A DNA stretch of 50,407 nt from positions 1 to 50,407 of the forward strand of contig DAITBA010000022.1 in assembly GCA_036824005.1 (NCBI GenBank), written 5' to 3'. Both the position numbers and the translations under genes were made by a program. The notes beneath the pieces are model-generated. The model saw only the letters and a program-made list of their open reading frames with translations, made no database searches and had not been told where the DNA came from. Every line of letters begins with the position of its first letter. Position 1 is the first letter of the stretch. Source of the stretch: DAITBA01 sp036824005 (lineage in GTDB: Bacteria; Pseudomonadota; Gammaproteobacteria; Burkholderiales; Rhodocyclaceae). Below are positions 1 through 6,273 of the stretch, in pieces.

Positions 1-55
1 ACCCAATACAGTGCTGCGAAGACTATGCGGCATTATTTAAGACGCTATGTTTAGT
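1..55. repeat. 55-bp terminal inverted repeat, left copy
   Basis: The first 55 bases are the exact reverse complement of the last 55 (50353-50407); identity stops at base 56. By my count the segment has about 42% GC, clearly below the surrounding sequence, so it probably belongs to a different element. Read outward, both ends of the window enter the same sequence from the same side, as expected when two copies of one repeat flank the contig. The exact length of 55 also matches a common de Bruijn k-mer size, so the boundary is probably set by assembly rather than by biology. Confidence 0.9.
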
Positions 56-1802
56 CCACGGCATCGGAGAACAGGAGCCAGGCGCGTTTCTCGGCGAGTT
101 TCGCGATGGTTTCGGCCGATTGCTCGGCGCCGACCGCGTGACTGACGTCGTTCGCCAGGATCCAGTCGAACCGTTGCGGTGCATCTATGCTGCCGAGATC
201 GAACTCGACGACCGCATGCTGATGCTCTACGAGGTTCACTGGGCCGATCTCATCACGCCCGAGATGGCGCGGGGCTCATTCGATCCGATGCAGTTATTTC
301 TGCTGGCGTGGTTCCCATGGTTCAACAAGCAGTGGCAACTACCTGGCTTCGACAAGTACTCGAAGGGCGAAGTGACGAGCTGGACGTTGCGGCTGGTTCC
401 GCTGAGCGTCCTGTTTTTCCTCGGCTATGTGGGCCTGAAGGCCATCCCCCACTTCGTTCGCGCGCGGGCAACGATCGAGGTCGTGACCGACCGCTGCAGA
501 CGGCGCATGACGCGATGGAGGACGCGGTACCGCTCGGACCATCTGCAGGTGATCGACGAGTTCGCGAAGGAGAACGAGCGCCGCCTCCTGCGCCTTTGGG
601 TCGAAGGCAAACCCGAACGCGACCGCGAGCGTCTGGAGCAGGCGGTCATGCGCACCTGGCTCGACATGCTGATGGACGCGTTTGCTGGCGACGTCACCAA
701 CTTCATCACGTCGATGGCGAAGCTGCCGCGCCTGCGTGAGGATCTGGTGGTGGCGCGCGCGTTCGGCGGCAAGGTGCCGACTGATGCGCTCACGGCCTCC
801 CTGCCGCAAGATCTCGTCGAGTCGTTCGTCGACGCACCTCGGCGAGAGGGCGACGTCATGCAATTGGCTGACCGCGCGAAGGCGCGTTTCGAGCGCACCG
901 CCTGGGTCGCGACTATGCAGGACGGATGCACTGAGATTCAGGTTCTGGCGCACAGCCTCGGCACCTTGGTGGCGTATCACGCGATGAACGGTGTGCAGCT
1001 TTCGCCCGAGATAGCCGCCCGGGAGGAAACCGGTGCTGCTACGCTGACGCGCTTTCACACGATCGGCAGCCCGCTGGAAAAGATCCACTTTTTCTGGCCG
1101 CGGCTCGTCGCGTCGCGCGGCGACAAGCCTTCGCTTTGCGGGCAGGGCCCAGAGAGTCGTGCGGTGGTCATCGGAGTTCACCCGGATTTCCAGTGGACGA
1201 ATTACTACAGCGTAAGCGACAAAGTCTCCGGCGCGCTGAGGCGGTTTCAGGGTTGGCGCGGCATCGCGAATCGGCGTCTGGCCGGCTTGGGCGGCGTGCT
1301 GAGCGCGCACGTGGCGTACAAGCAGAGCGCGGACTTCCTTCGTGCGCTCGCCGAGCAACTCGGGGTGGCCGTTGCGCCACAGCGCGGCGGGTGGCTGCGC
1401 TCGGCGTTGGGCTGGACATGGTCGGTATCGCAATCCCTGTTGCTGCCGCTCATGGCCACGACGGTATGCCTTCTCGGCGTCGCGTTCCTGGCCGGTTTCG
1501 CCGCCGCAGTCGCCGCGATCTTCACCGGGCTGATTTCGGTGGTCGGATACGGCCTGTACTGGCTTTTCACCGGGACCGGCGGAAGCCTGTGGTATGGCCG
1601 ATTCTTTTTCTGGTCGACGGCGTTCTTCTTCGTTTTGTCAGCCATGTTCATCGCGCTCTACGTGCCGGCCTGGGCCAAGAGCGCGGCGTGTGTGTCAGTG
1701 GGGCGCTGGTGGCGCAATTTAGGAGTCGCACATCAATTGTGGCCAAAAAGGCCCAACCCATCATTCCACCGGATCTGCGCGAAAAGCCGCGCAGGCCGGT
1801 GA
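3..1802 (+). CDS. membrane-anchored alpha/beta hydrolase (lipase-like), 5'-truncated
   Basis: The frame is open to the left edge, so the true start is missing; the first 17 or so codons lie in the terminal repeat and are probably not native. A VHGIG motif at about codons 19-23 is the oxyanion-hole HG motif usually found close to the N-terminus of serine lipases/esterases. The nucleophile elbow reads AHSLGTL, with the likely catalytic Ser at codon 318. A hydrophobic segment lies at about codons 129-150, and two or three membrane spans lie near the C-terminus (about nt 1435-1675), so the hydrolase domain is held at a membrane. The substrate cannot be told. The last 16 or so codons are read from an attC-like site, so this gene may once have been an integron cassette or have been joined to one. 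Confidence 0.7.
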   Translation, partial: PIQCCEDYAALFKTLCLVHGIGEQEPGAFLGEFRDGFGRLLGADRVTDVVRQDPVEPLRCIYAAEIELDDRMLMLYEVHWADLITPEMARGSFDPMQLFLLAWFPWFNKQWQLPGFDKYSKGEVTSWTLRLVPLSVLFFLGYVGLKAIPHFVRARATIEVVTDRCRRRMTRWRTRYRSDHLQVIDEFAKENERRLLRLWVEGKPERDRERLEQAVMRTWLDMLMDAFAGDVTNFITSMAKLPRLREDLVVARAFGGKVPTDALTASLPQDLVESFVDAPRREGDVMQLADRAKARFERTAWVATMQDGCTEIQVLAHSLGTLVAYHAMNGVQLSPEIAAREETGAATLTRFHTIGSPLEKIHFFWPRLVASRGDKPSLCGQGPESRAVVIGVHPDFQWTNYYSVSDKVSGALRRFQGWRGIANRRLAGLGGVLSAHVAYKQSADFLRALAEQLGVAVAPQRGGWLRSALGWTWSVSQSLLLPLMATTVCLLGVAFLAGFAAAVAAIFTGLISVVGYGLYWLFTGTGGSLWYGRFFFWSTAFFFVLSAMFIALYVPAWAKSAACVSVGRWWRNLGVAHQLWPKRPNPSFHRICAKSRAGR

Positions 1803-1812
1803 ATTCAGACGT
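1751..1812 (+). other. integron attC-like recombination site, interrupted at R'
   Basis: GCCCAAC at 1751-1757 fits the attC R'' consensus RYYYAAC. It is followed by an imperfect palindrome: ATTCCACCGG at about 1763-1772 pairs with CCGGTGAATT at about 1796-1805, and GCGCG pairs with CGCGC around the loop AAAAGC. After TTCAGAC the R' core should read GTTRRRY, but only GT is present and group II intron sequence follows. The unpaired bases in one arm are typical of attC sites. The downstream half of R' is not seen. This is strong as a structure, but one copy without an integrase gene in view. Confidence 0.6.
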
Positions 1813-2165
1813 GTGCGCCGGGCATGGCGCGTTACTTCATAGGTGCAAGTCCTATGGCCAGGTTTTCGCAGAGCCGAAGGCAAGGAGAAGGGCAAGGGCG
1901 TCGTCGTGAGGCGGGGTCTGAAGGAAGCCCAATCCGAAACTGCGGGGCGATGAACAAAAACCGGATATGAGGCGTGATGTATCCGGGGCGAGCGGGCACG
2001 TGACCGCGAAGCCCTCCATCTGCGGTAGTTGGGGTGCATTTTAGTTCCGGCGTAACCTGAAGGTTAGCCTTCACTGAAACTTCGTTTTGTAAATCCGGCG
2101 TCTATGCAGGGAAGGTAACGTGTCTTACCCCGGGAGATCTCCCCGGTGCTTCGCAGCATCGAAGC
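1811..2165 (+). mobile_element. group II intron 5' fragment (no reverse transcriptase)
   Basis: The segment opens with GTGTGCGCCGGGCATGG, a group II intron 5' end, followed by the AGGTGCAAGTCC motif of domain I. It runs through a GC-rich structured stretch to AAGGTAACGTGTCTTACCCC near 2113-2132, which in bacterial introns lies shortly before the maturase gene. The maturase and domains V-VI are absent, so the copy cannot splice or move. Its 5' end falls inside the attC-like site, suggesting that this site was the insertion target. The 3' limit is approximate, where transposase sequence begins. Confidence 0.7.
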
Positions 2166-2188
2166 TGGGCGCCTGGAGACGGGCGCTG

Positions 2189-2341
2189 AATACCGTGGAG
2201 CCGGTGTTCGCCAACCTGCGGCACAACAAACGGCTGAACCGCTTCACGTTGCGAGGACGCGACAAGGTCGATGGTCAGTGGAAGCTGTACTGCCTGGTGC
2301 ACAACATCGAGAAACTGGCGCATCATGGTTATGCGCAGTGA
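2189..2341 (+). pseudogene. IS1182-type transposase, C-terminal fragment
   Basis: About 50 codons match the end of IS1182-type transposases: EPVFANLRHNKRLNRF, then TLRGRDKVDGQWKLYCLVHN, then IEKLAHHGYAQ and stop. The catalytic DDE portion is missing. The frame continues upstream into the group II intron fragment, so an open frame from 2120 is a chimera with no function expected. The junction lies between about 2160 and 2190. Confidence 0.8.
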
Positions 2342-2442
2342 GAAGCGGCGAGGTAAAGCAAAAACGCGGGCGAAATGACGGCGCTAAACAGCCCGAACGC
2401 AGAGCAGAACGCAGGCATGAACGACTGAAGGACGCGACGATC
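2342..2442. other. intergenic remnant after transposase tail
   Basis: About 100 bases with no convincing gene, hairpin or promoter. It probably contains the right flank of the IS1182 remnant, but no terminal inverted repeat can be matched because the left end of the element is gone. Confidence 0.4.
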
Positions 2443-2755
2443 ATGACAGAACAATTCCAGCGGCAGTGTCCGCAAGGCCACGGCCTGGCCGAAAACCGGG
2501 TTTTTCTACACCTTCGTTGGTGCCGGATTGATAGTCGTTGGCGTATACACTCACCAGCAGCGTCCGGTCTATACGTCCGGCGCAGTGACAACCGCGGGAC
2601 TCGTCGTCGGCTTACAGCGGATCGGACAGCGCGGCGGTTCGAATGAGGTCCCTGATCCATGCGTCGTTCCAGGGGGTCGATGTGTCACCTCTGCGGGCCG
2701 GGAAGTCACCTTTTGCGGATCAATCACTGCGCAAGCACCGGGGACGGAGCACTGA
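2443..2755 (+). pseudogene. small membrane protein gene with apparent frameshift
   Basis: An ATG at 2443 opens a frame reading MTEQFQRQCPQGHG. A different frame carries a hydrophobic stretch, FFYTFVGAGLIVVGVYTH, and continues to a TGA at 2753-2755. Joining them requires one base slip near the GGGTTTTT run at about 2498-2505. The second part ends in TGATG, overlapping the start of the next gene, a sign of translational coupling that supports a real gene. I recognise no family. The shift may be a true mutation or a homopolymer sequencing error. Confidence 0.4.
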
Positions 2756-3984
2756 TGACGGGATTCAGAAACAAAGTGCCTATCACGGGGCGTTCGGGAC
2801 CGACGCCGAACCGGCTGTCCTGGACGCCGCAGGAAGGCCGGCTGCCTATGAGGCACGTGGTATCCGGACACCGTTCGGGCGGTGTGGTGGCGCTCATCAT
2901 CGGTCTCCCGTGGCTGTTTTACTCGGCCAGGTTTCTGTCCGGGGAAGTCGAACGTACCGGCCTTGGCTTTGGACAGGCATTCCTGTTTCTCGTCGTGCTC
3001 GGCGGGCTATTCGTCACGCTCTTCGGCCTGAGCCAGTTCATCTACCGCGAAGAGCTCGTGATCGACGGCGCGACGGTGCGGCGGACGCGGCGGGGCGTGA
3101 CCGGTATCTCGCGGTGGCAGGAACCCTTGTCGCATTACCGCGGCGTGCTGAAAGAATCGCATTACTGCAGCGGTTCTGACGCGGAAGACCTCCGCCCCCA
3201 TCCCGCGTACCTGGAATACACGCTGACACTGCATCATGACGACTCGTCGAGGCGGGTGCGGCTCTATGAATCGCAGAACTCCATGCTCTACCCGCCCGAG
3301 GAATGGAACCGGCTTTGGACCCATTATGCGAAGCTGTTCGGTCTGCCCGTGCTGGAGGGCGGTCGCGAGGGTATCGCCGCTTACGCATTGGCAGACCTTA
3401 CGCGCCCCCTGCGCGACAAGATTGCCGAGGGCAAGATTCAGATATCGGAGCTGAACCTGGAACGGCCCGATCTTCCCATCGGCCTTTCCCTCCACCGGGA
3501 AGAAGATCTGTGGGTGCTGACGCTGAAACCAATGGGATACGCCAGGAATGTCGCCTGGCTGTTCGCCATGGCGCTCGCGGTCCTGTCCCTTGGCTTCCTG
3601 CTTGCAGATTCAGTCGGCGCGCTTCTGCTTATGCTGGCCTTCGGCGTTGCCTTGCTGGCCGGGGCCGCATACTTCGCGGACTCGCTGGTCCGGGAACTCC
3701 GGCATGCAGATCAAGTGGCCGTGGACGCGAACAGGCTCTGGTACAGAACGTGGAAGCGGCGGGGCGGTTGGGATACACGCAGCGTTTCCATCGCCGAGAT
3801 CGTCGACATTGCCTTGCGCACGGAACCGGCGTACGACGGCCGGGGCGAGCAGGTGATGGTGGAAGGCAAGAACGGGCAGCTTGCGTTCGGCGCTGCGCTA
3901 ACGGATCGGGCGCGCCGGAGGCTTCGGGACGTCCTTCTGTTCCTCATCGGCCGATCCATGCCCGACAAGTCGGGGACGTCATGA
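2755..3984 (+). CDS. unknown four-span inner-membrane protein
   Basis: A 409-residue protein; the start is chosen at the ATG in TGATG (2755), with GGAG six bases upstream. Hydrophobic spans lie at about residues 43-60 and 74-94, and a second pair at about 264-282 and 286-312. Between the pairs is a soluble, charged domain of about 165 residues; after the second pair comes a soluble tail containing an SVSIAEIVDI segment reminiscent of bacterial PH-like folds (weak). No enzymatic motif is visible. It lies downstream of the frameshifted small membrane gene and may form a unit with it. Its stop (TGA 3982-3984) overlaps the end of the opposing yoeB remnant. Confidence 0.65.
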   Translation: MTGFRNKVPITGRSGPTPNRLSWTPQEGRLPMRHVVSGHRSGGVVALIIGLPWLFYSARFLSGEVERTGLGFGQAFLFLVVLGGLFVTLFGLSQFIYREELVIDGATVRRTRRGVTGISRWQEPLSHYRGVLKESHYCSGSDAEDLRPHPAYLEYTLTLHHDDSSRRVRLYESQNSMLYPPEEWNRLWTHYAKLFGLPVLEGGREGIAAYALADLTRPLRDKIAEGKIQISELNLERPDLPIGLSLHREEDLWVLTLKPMGYARNVAWLFAMALAVLSLGFLLADSVGALLLMLAFGVALLAGAAYFADSLVRELRHADQVAVDANRLWYRTWKRRGGWDTRSVSIAEIVDIALRTEPAYDGRGEQVMVEGKNGQLAFGAALTDRARRRLRDVLLFLIGRSMPDKSGTS

Positions 3985-4061
3985 ACAGCCCTTCGCGGCT
4001 TCAACGCGATACACCATGCGATGCTCATCCGTGATCCGACGCGACCAAAATGCAGCTTCAC
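3979..4061 (-). pseudogene. yoeB toxin remnant (deleted)
   Basis: Directly after the yefM stop, on the same strand, a stub reads AAFWSRRITDEHRMVYRVE, the conserved C-terminal half of YoeB/Txe mRNA interferases, which normally have W-SRRI--EHR-VY. A GTGAAGCTG at 4061, typical of a yoeB start, is fused almost directly to it, so roughly 50 central codons are gone and the start is out of frame with the stub. The usual ending RYHY is also missing. No functional toxin can be made. Confidence 0.75.
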
Positions 4062-4309
4062 TTAGCCAGTTTCCGCTCAACGCGCTTACCGGCGTTCAAC
4101 TGTGCCGCTGCGGTGAGAAAGCGCATCGCGTTTGCCGGGGTGCGCAGAAGATATGCGGATTCATCGAGCGCCTTGTGGTCTTCGAGCGGGAGCATCACGA
4201 CCGACTGCTCTCCGCTGCGGGTGATGATGAGCGGTTCATGATCGTTGCAAACACGGTCCATCGCGCTGGCGAGGTTCGCGCGAACCGTCGCGTAGGTAAT
4301 CGCATCCAT
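4058..4309 (-). CDS. yefM: YefM/Phd-family antitoxin, partner toxin broken
   Basis: An 83-residue protein of the Phd/YefM family: the N-terminal DNA-binding fold (MDAITYATVRANLASAMDRV) is followed by the conserved NDHEPLIITRSGEQSVVMLP block. In the family the C-terminal part wraps around YoeB, and the N-terminus binds and represses its own promoter. The ribosome site AAGGAG lies 7 bases before the start. The toxin gene behind it is deleted (stub at 3979-4061), leaving an orphan antitoxin that may still repress its promoter or neutralise a YoeB made elsewhere in the genome. Confidence 0.88.
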   Translation of the reverse strand: MDAITYATVRANLASAMDRVCNDHEPLIITRSGEQSVVMLPLEDHKALDESAYLLRTPANAMRFLTAAAQLNAGKRVERKLAK

Positions 4310-4325
4310 TCAGGGGCTCCTTCTT

Positions 4326-4347
4326 ATGTGTAGGTGTTACTACACAT
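4326..4347. promoter_or_regulatory. palindromic operator upstream of yefM
   Basis: A perfect 8-bp inverted repeat: ATGTGTAG, six bases, CTACACAT. It lies 17 bases upstream of the yefM start. YefM/Phd proteins autoregulate through short TGTAC/TGTAG-type palindromes at this position, so this is the likely operator. Confidence 0.6.
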
Positions 4348-4413
4348 GTGCGCCGCCCGCTTGTCCAGTGCTGCTGAGCGAATGCCCAACCTTCGCTCCG
4401 GTCGTTGAGGCCT

Positions 4414-4431
4414 GCCATATGGCCGTATGGC
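4414..4431. promoter_or_regulatory. overlapping palindromes upstream of brnT (candidate operator)
   Basis: GCCATATGGC (perfect palindrome) overlaps GCCGTATGGC (one mismatch), forming an 18-bp tandem-palindrome block 31 bases before brnT. BrnA-type ribbon-helix-helix antitoxins bind operators of this kind to autoregulate; the assignment is by position and symmetry only. Confidence 0.4.
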
Positions 4432-4462
4432 GTTTTGTATTGCCAGGTGCTAGTCTCTAGCC

Positions 4463-4735
4463 ATGGCACACACTCGCTTTGATTGGGATCCCGACAAGGA
4501 CGCGGAGAACCAGAGGAAGCACGGGGTTTCGTTCTACCGATACGCCTTCGCGGACCCAAAGCGTGTGATTGCCAGGGACGTCACTCACAGCCAGAGCGAG
4601 GAACGGTTCTATTGCTTCGGCGAGGTCGATGGTGGTGTCCTTACAGTGCGGTTCACTTACCGCGCCTCGGTCATTCGAATCATTGGCGCCGGCTATTGGC
4701 GCAAAGGAAAGGCGATCTATGAGCGCAAGAATTAA
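4463..4735 (+). CDS. brnT: BrnT-family ribonuclease toxin
   Basis: A 90-residue protein with the BrnT signature: it starts with FDWDPDKDAENQRKHGVSF and has the HSQSEERFYCFGE centre and the VIRIIGAGYWRKGKAIYE end. BrnT has a RelE-like fold and degrades RNA, arresting growth until neutralised by BrnA. The gene is complete and full length for the family. Its stop overlaps the brnA start by 17 bases, so the two are translated together. It is one of two intact toxin genes in this cluster of four loci. Confidence 0.9.
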   Translation: MAHTRFDWDPDKDAENQRKHGVSFYRYAFADPKRVIARDVTHSQSEERFYCFGEVDGGVLTVRFTYRASVIRIIGAGYWRKGKAIYERKN

Positions 4736-5003
4736 ATACACCGATGAACCCCTTGGCAAGGTTCAGGTCGTTCCCGACTTCCTGCCCTCTCCGGCCGAAC
4801 TGGCATTTCGTGAGGAAGGCGTGAAGGTAACCCTGGCTCTGAGCAGGAAGAGCATCGAATTCTTCAAGTCCGAGGCGACGAAACATCACACGCAGTACCA
4901 GCGCATGATTCGTCGGCTTCTCGATGCTTATGTTGACGCCCAGGCCTCAACCCGGTGGTCACCCAGACCTCGCACAAAAAGCCGCGCGAAGTCGGCCACC
5001 TAG
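4719..5003 (+). CDS. brnA: BrnA-family antitoxin
   Basis: A 94-residue partner of BrnT. The segment KVTLALSRKSIEFFKSEATKH followed by QYQRMIRRLLDAYV is the ribbon-helix-helix DNA-binding region of BrnA antitoxins; the N-terminal part would contact the toxin. The start at 4719 lies inside the brnT end, giving coupled translation. The family represses the operon promoter, here perhaps through the palindromes at 4414-4431. The tail after about residue 75 is basic and unusual. The stop is followed directly by the tumE remnant. Confidence 0.88.
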   Translation: MSARIKYTDEPLGKVQVVPDFLPSPAELAFREEGVKVTLALSRKSIEFFKSEATKHHTQYQRMIRRLLDAYVDAQASTRWSPRPRTKSRAKSAT

Positions 5004-5104
5004 CCCGAGCCGGTGGACGGTTCGGCCCATGAGTTCAAGTATCGGCTGGCGTAGTCGTCGACGGAGCATGCGTCGTGCGCTACGACAACGAGACCGGAAA
5101 GGCA
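5004..5104 (+). pseudogene. tumE toxin remnant (truncated and frameshifted)
   Basis: Immediately after the brnA stop the sequence reads PEPVDGSAHEFKYRLA then stop. One base out of frame it continues VVDGACVVRYDNETGKA. Together these match the central part of TumE (DUF6516) toxins, where the pattern EPV-GS-H-FKYRL--V-DG---V-YDNE-GKG is typical. The N-terminus, the C-terminal GDH region and one base are missing, so no toxin is produced. The second piece is in frame with the following antitoxin gene. Confidence 0.65.
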
Positions 5105-5119
5105 TTGCGAGGTGGAACC

Positions 5120-5467
5120 GTGAAAACCGTAACTCTTGACATTCGCGCCCCGAGCGAGGCGATGGCAGATTTCGTCCGTGTCTGGAAGACCGGGAAGGCG
5201 GAGAAATCCGCGCGCATCAGCTTCGCCACACCGGAGCTTCTCTGGAAAGTGCTGACGGCCAAACGCTGGGAATTGCTGAAGGCGATGTGTGGAGCGGGGC
5301 CTATTTCCATCCGCGAAGCGGCACGCCGCGTGGAGCGGGATGTGAAGGCCGTACACAGTGACATTACTGCGCTGCTGAAGGCCGGAGTTCTCGACCGCGT
5401 CGAGGATGGTCGCGTCATCTTCCCGTTCGAAGCGGTGAAGGTTGAGTTCCTTCTCCATGCCGCATAG
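5120..5467 (+). CDS. tumA: TumA-like (HVO_A0114-type) winged-helix antitoxin
   Basis: A 115-residue protein from the GTG at 5120, preceded by GAGGTGG. The central stretch RISFATPELLWKVLTAKRWE, then a helix-turn-helix ISIREAARRVERDVKAVHSDI and a wing (LDRVEDGRVIFPFEAVKVEF), matches the winged-helix regulators that serve as antitoxins to TumE. An earlier in-frame GTG at 5075 would start inside the toxin remnant and is less likely. As toxin sequence is only a stub, this is an orphan antitoxin or free transcriptional regulator. Confidence 0.75.
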   Translation: MKTVTLDIRAPSEAMADFVRVWKTGKAEKSARISFATPELLWKVLTAKRWELLKAMCGAGPISIREAARRVERDVKAVHSDITALLKAGVLDRVEDGRVIFPFEAVKVEFLLHAA

Positions 5468-5526
5468 GCCGGTGTGCCGCGAGGGGCTCAATCCCATTCT
5501 GCAGTGGTCCCTCCAACAGTGGCGTT

Positions 5527-5638
5527 GCCCAATCGGGTAAGGGACGGCTGCTAATCGGCCACGGGTCGCCGAGGGCAGTCGCCCGCCCCCGGCGACCAGG
5601 CGTAGGGACCGCAAGGCTTCTTCCTATCCCGATTGGGC
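5527..5638. repeat. nested inverted repeat between TA loci
   Basis: An 11-bp perfect outer repeat (GCCCAATCGGG at 5527-5537; CCCGATTGGGC at 5628-5638) encloses an 8-bp middle stem (GGTCGCCG at 5564-5571; CGGCGACC at 5590-5597) and a 4-bp inner stem. The 112-nt span, in a 213-bp gene-free gap, resembles a degenerate attC (GCCCAAT...ATTGGGC), but the obligatory GTT core is ATT here. It could also be a structured RNA or the ends of a tiny element. Confidence 0.5.
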
Positions 5639-5680
5639 GTCATTGGACATCCTGGAGCCACATGGCGTAGGATCGCAACG

Positions 5681-5905
5681 ATGAAAGTCGCCGCCGGAAG
5701 AGTTGTCGAAGGCAAGGTTGTCGTACAGGGCGTGACGCTCGAAGAAGGTTCCGTCGTTACCGTTCTTGCCCGCGAAGCCGAGGAAACGTTTGAGCTGACT
5801 CCGGAGGAGGAAGCAGAACTTCTCCTCTCGATCGCTGAAGCTGATCGAGGTGAGATGACTTCGGGCGAGGAAGTCCTCGAGAGTCTTCCGCGCCGCCGAA
5901 CTTGA
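5681..5905 (+). CDS. antitoxin of ParE/RelE-type module
   Basis: A 74-residue acidic protein. The first half reads like a small beta-barrel (MKVAAGRVVEGKVVVQG, then a TLEEGSVVTVLA strand), and the second is a Glu-rich helix (ELTPEEEAELLLSIAEADRG). Small antitoxins of this shape are regularly paired with ParE-type toxins. The ATG at 5681 is the first plausible start after the hairpin region. The stop TGA overlaps the toxin's TTG start by 4 bases. The precise antitoxin family is not named; the partner and layout make the role likely. Confidence 0.7.
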   Translation: MKVAAGRVVEGKVVVQGVTLEEGSVVTVLAREAEETFELTPEEEAELLLSIAEADRGEMTSGEEVLESLPRRRT

Positions 5906-6207
5906 CGTCGAAGATCTCCTTACGTGTCACTCGCCGTGCCCATGGCCAGATCCGACGCGCGGCCGAATGGTGGGAACTAAACCGCCCGCTTGTTCCGGGG
6001 GCGGTCCACGAGGAACTCGACGAACCCTTTGCGCTACTTCGATCCCAGCCCGAGATTGGATCGCTCGCGACGAACACCAAGACTCGCGGTGTCCGTCGGC
6101 TTCATCTTCAGCGCATTCACTACTTCTTGTACTACCGCCTGCGGGGTACGACGGTGCAAGTTCTAGCACTCTGGCATACAAGTCGCGGTATTGGACCAGG
6201 GATCTGA
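5902..6207 (+). CDS. ParE/RelE-family toxin
   Basis: A 101-residue protein. RRAHGQIRRAAEWWELNRP is the N-terminal helix of ParE-like toxins, followed by ALLRSQPEIGS, then VRRLHLQRIHYFLYYRL and the terminal VQVLALWHTSRG, all standard for the ParE/RelE superfamily (gyrase poison or ribosome-dependent nuclease; which one cannot be told). Translation seems to start at the TTG at 5902, overlapping the antitoxin stop, which would keep toxin output below antitoxin. The gene looks complete and closes the toxin-antitoxin cluster 66 bases before mfd. Confidence 0.85.
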   Translation: MTSKISLRVTRRAHGQIRRAAEWWELNRPLVPGAVHEELDEPFALLRSQPEIGSLATNTKTRGVRRLHLQRIHYFLYYRLRGTTVQVLALWHTSRGIGPGI

Positions 6208-6273
6208 TGACGCCCAACCCGCGCTTGCCGGTTCGCTCCGCGCTTCGCGCCTGAAGCTTGACGCCAGGCGCCC

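Noticed and set aside
339..1433. Long open frame antisense to the truncated hydrolase
   Set aside because: Shadow of a GC-rich gene: Arg/His/Gln-rich, no domain, and the opposite strand carries clear hydrolase motifs.
1751..1812. Interpretation as a class C-attC intron insertion
   Set aside because: Known C-attC introns insert on the opposite strand relative to the cassette gene; here the intron lies in the same orientation, so that class is not claimed.
2120..2188. In-frame N-terminal part of the transposase fragment
   Set aside because: These codons are group II intron sequence read through, not transposase.
3711..4061. 116-codon minus-strand frame starting at the old yoeB GTG
   Set aside because: After the deletion it is out of frame with YoeB and runs antisense into the membrane protein gene; it is a by-product of the deletion.
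4384..4412. GCCCAAC followed by GTTGAGG upstream of brnT, a possible second attC
   Set aside because: The second box does not fit GTTRRRY and the arms between them do not pair, so it is at most a fragment.
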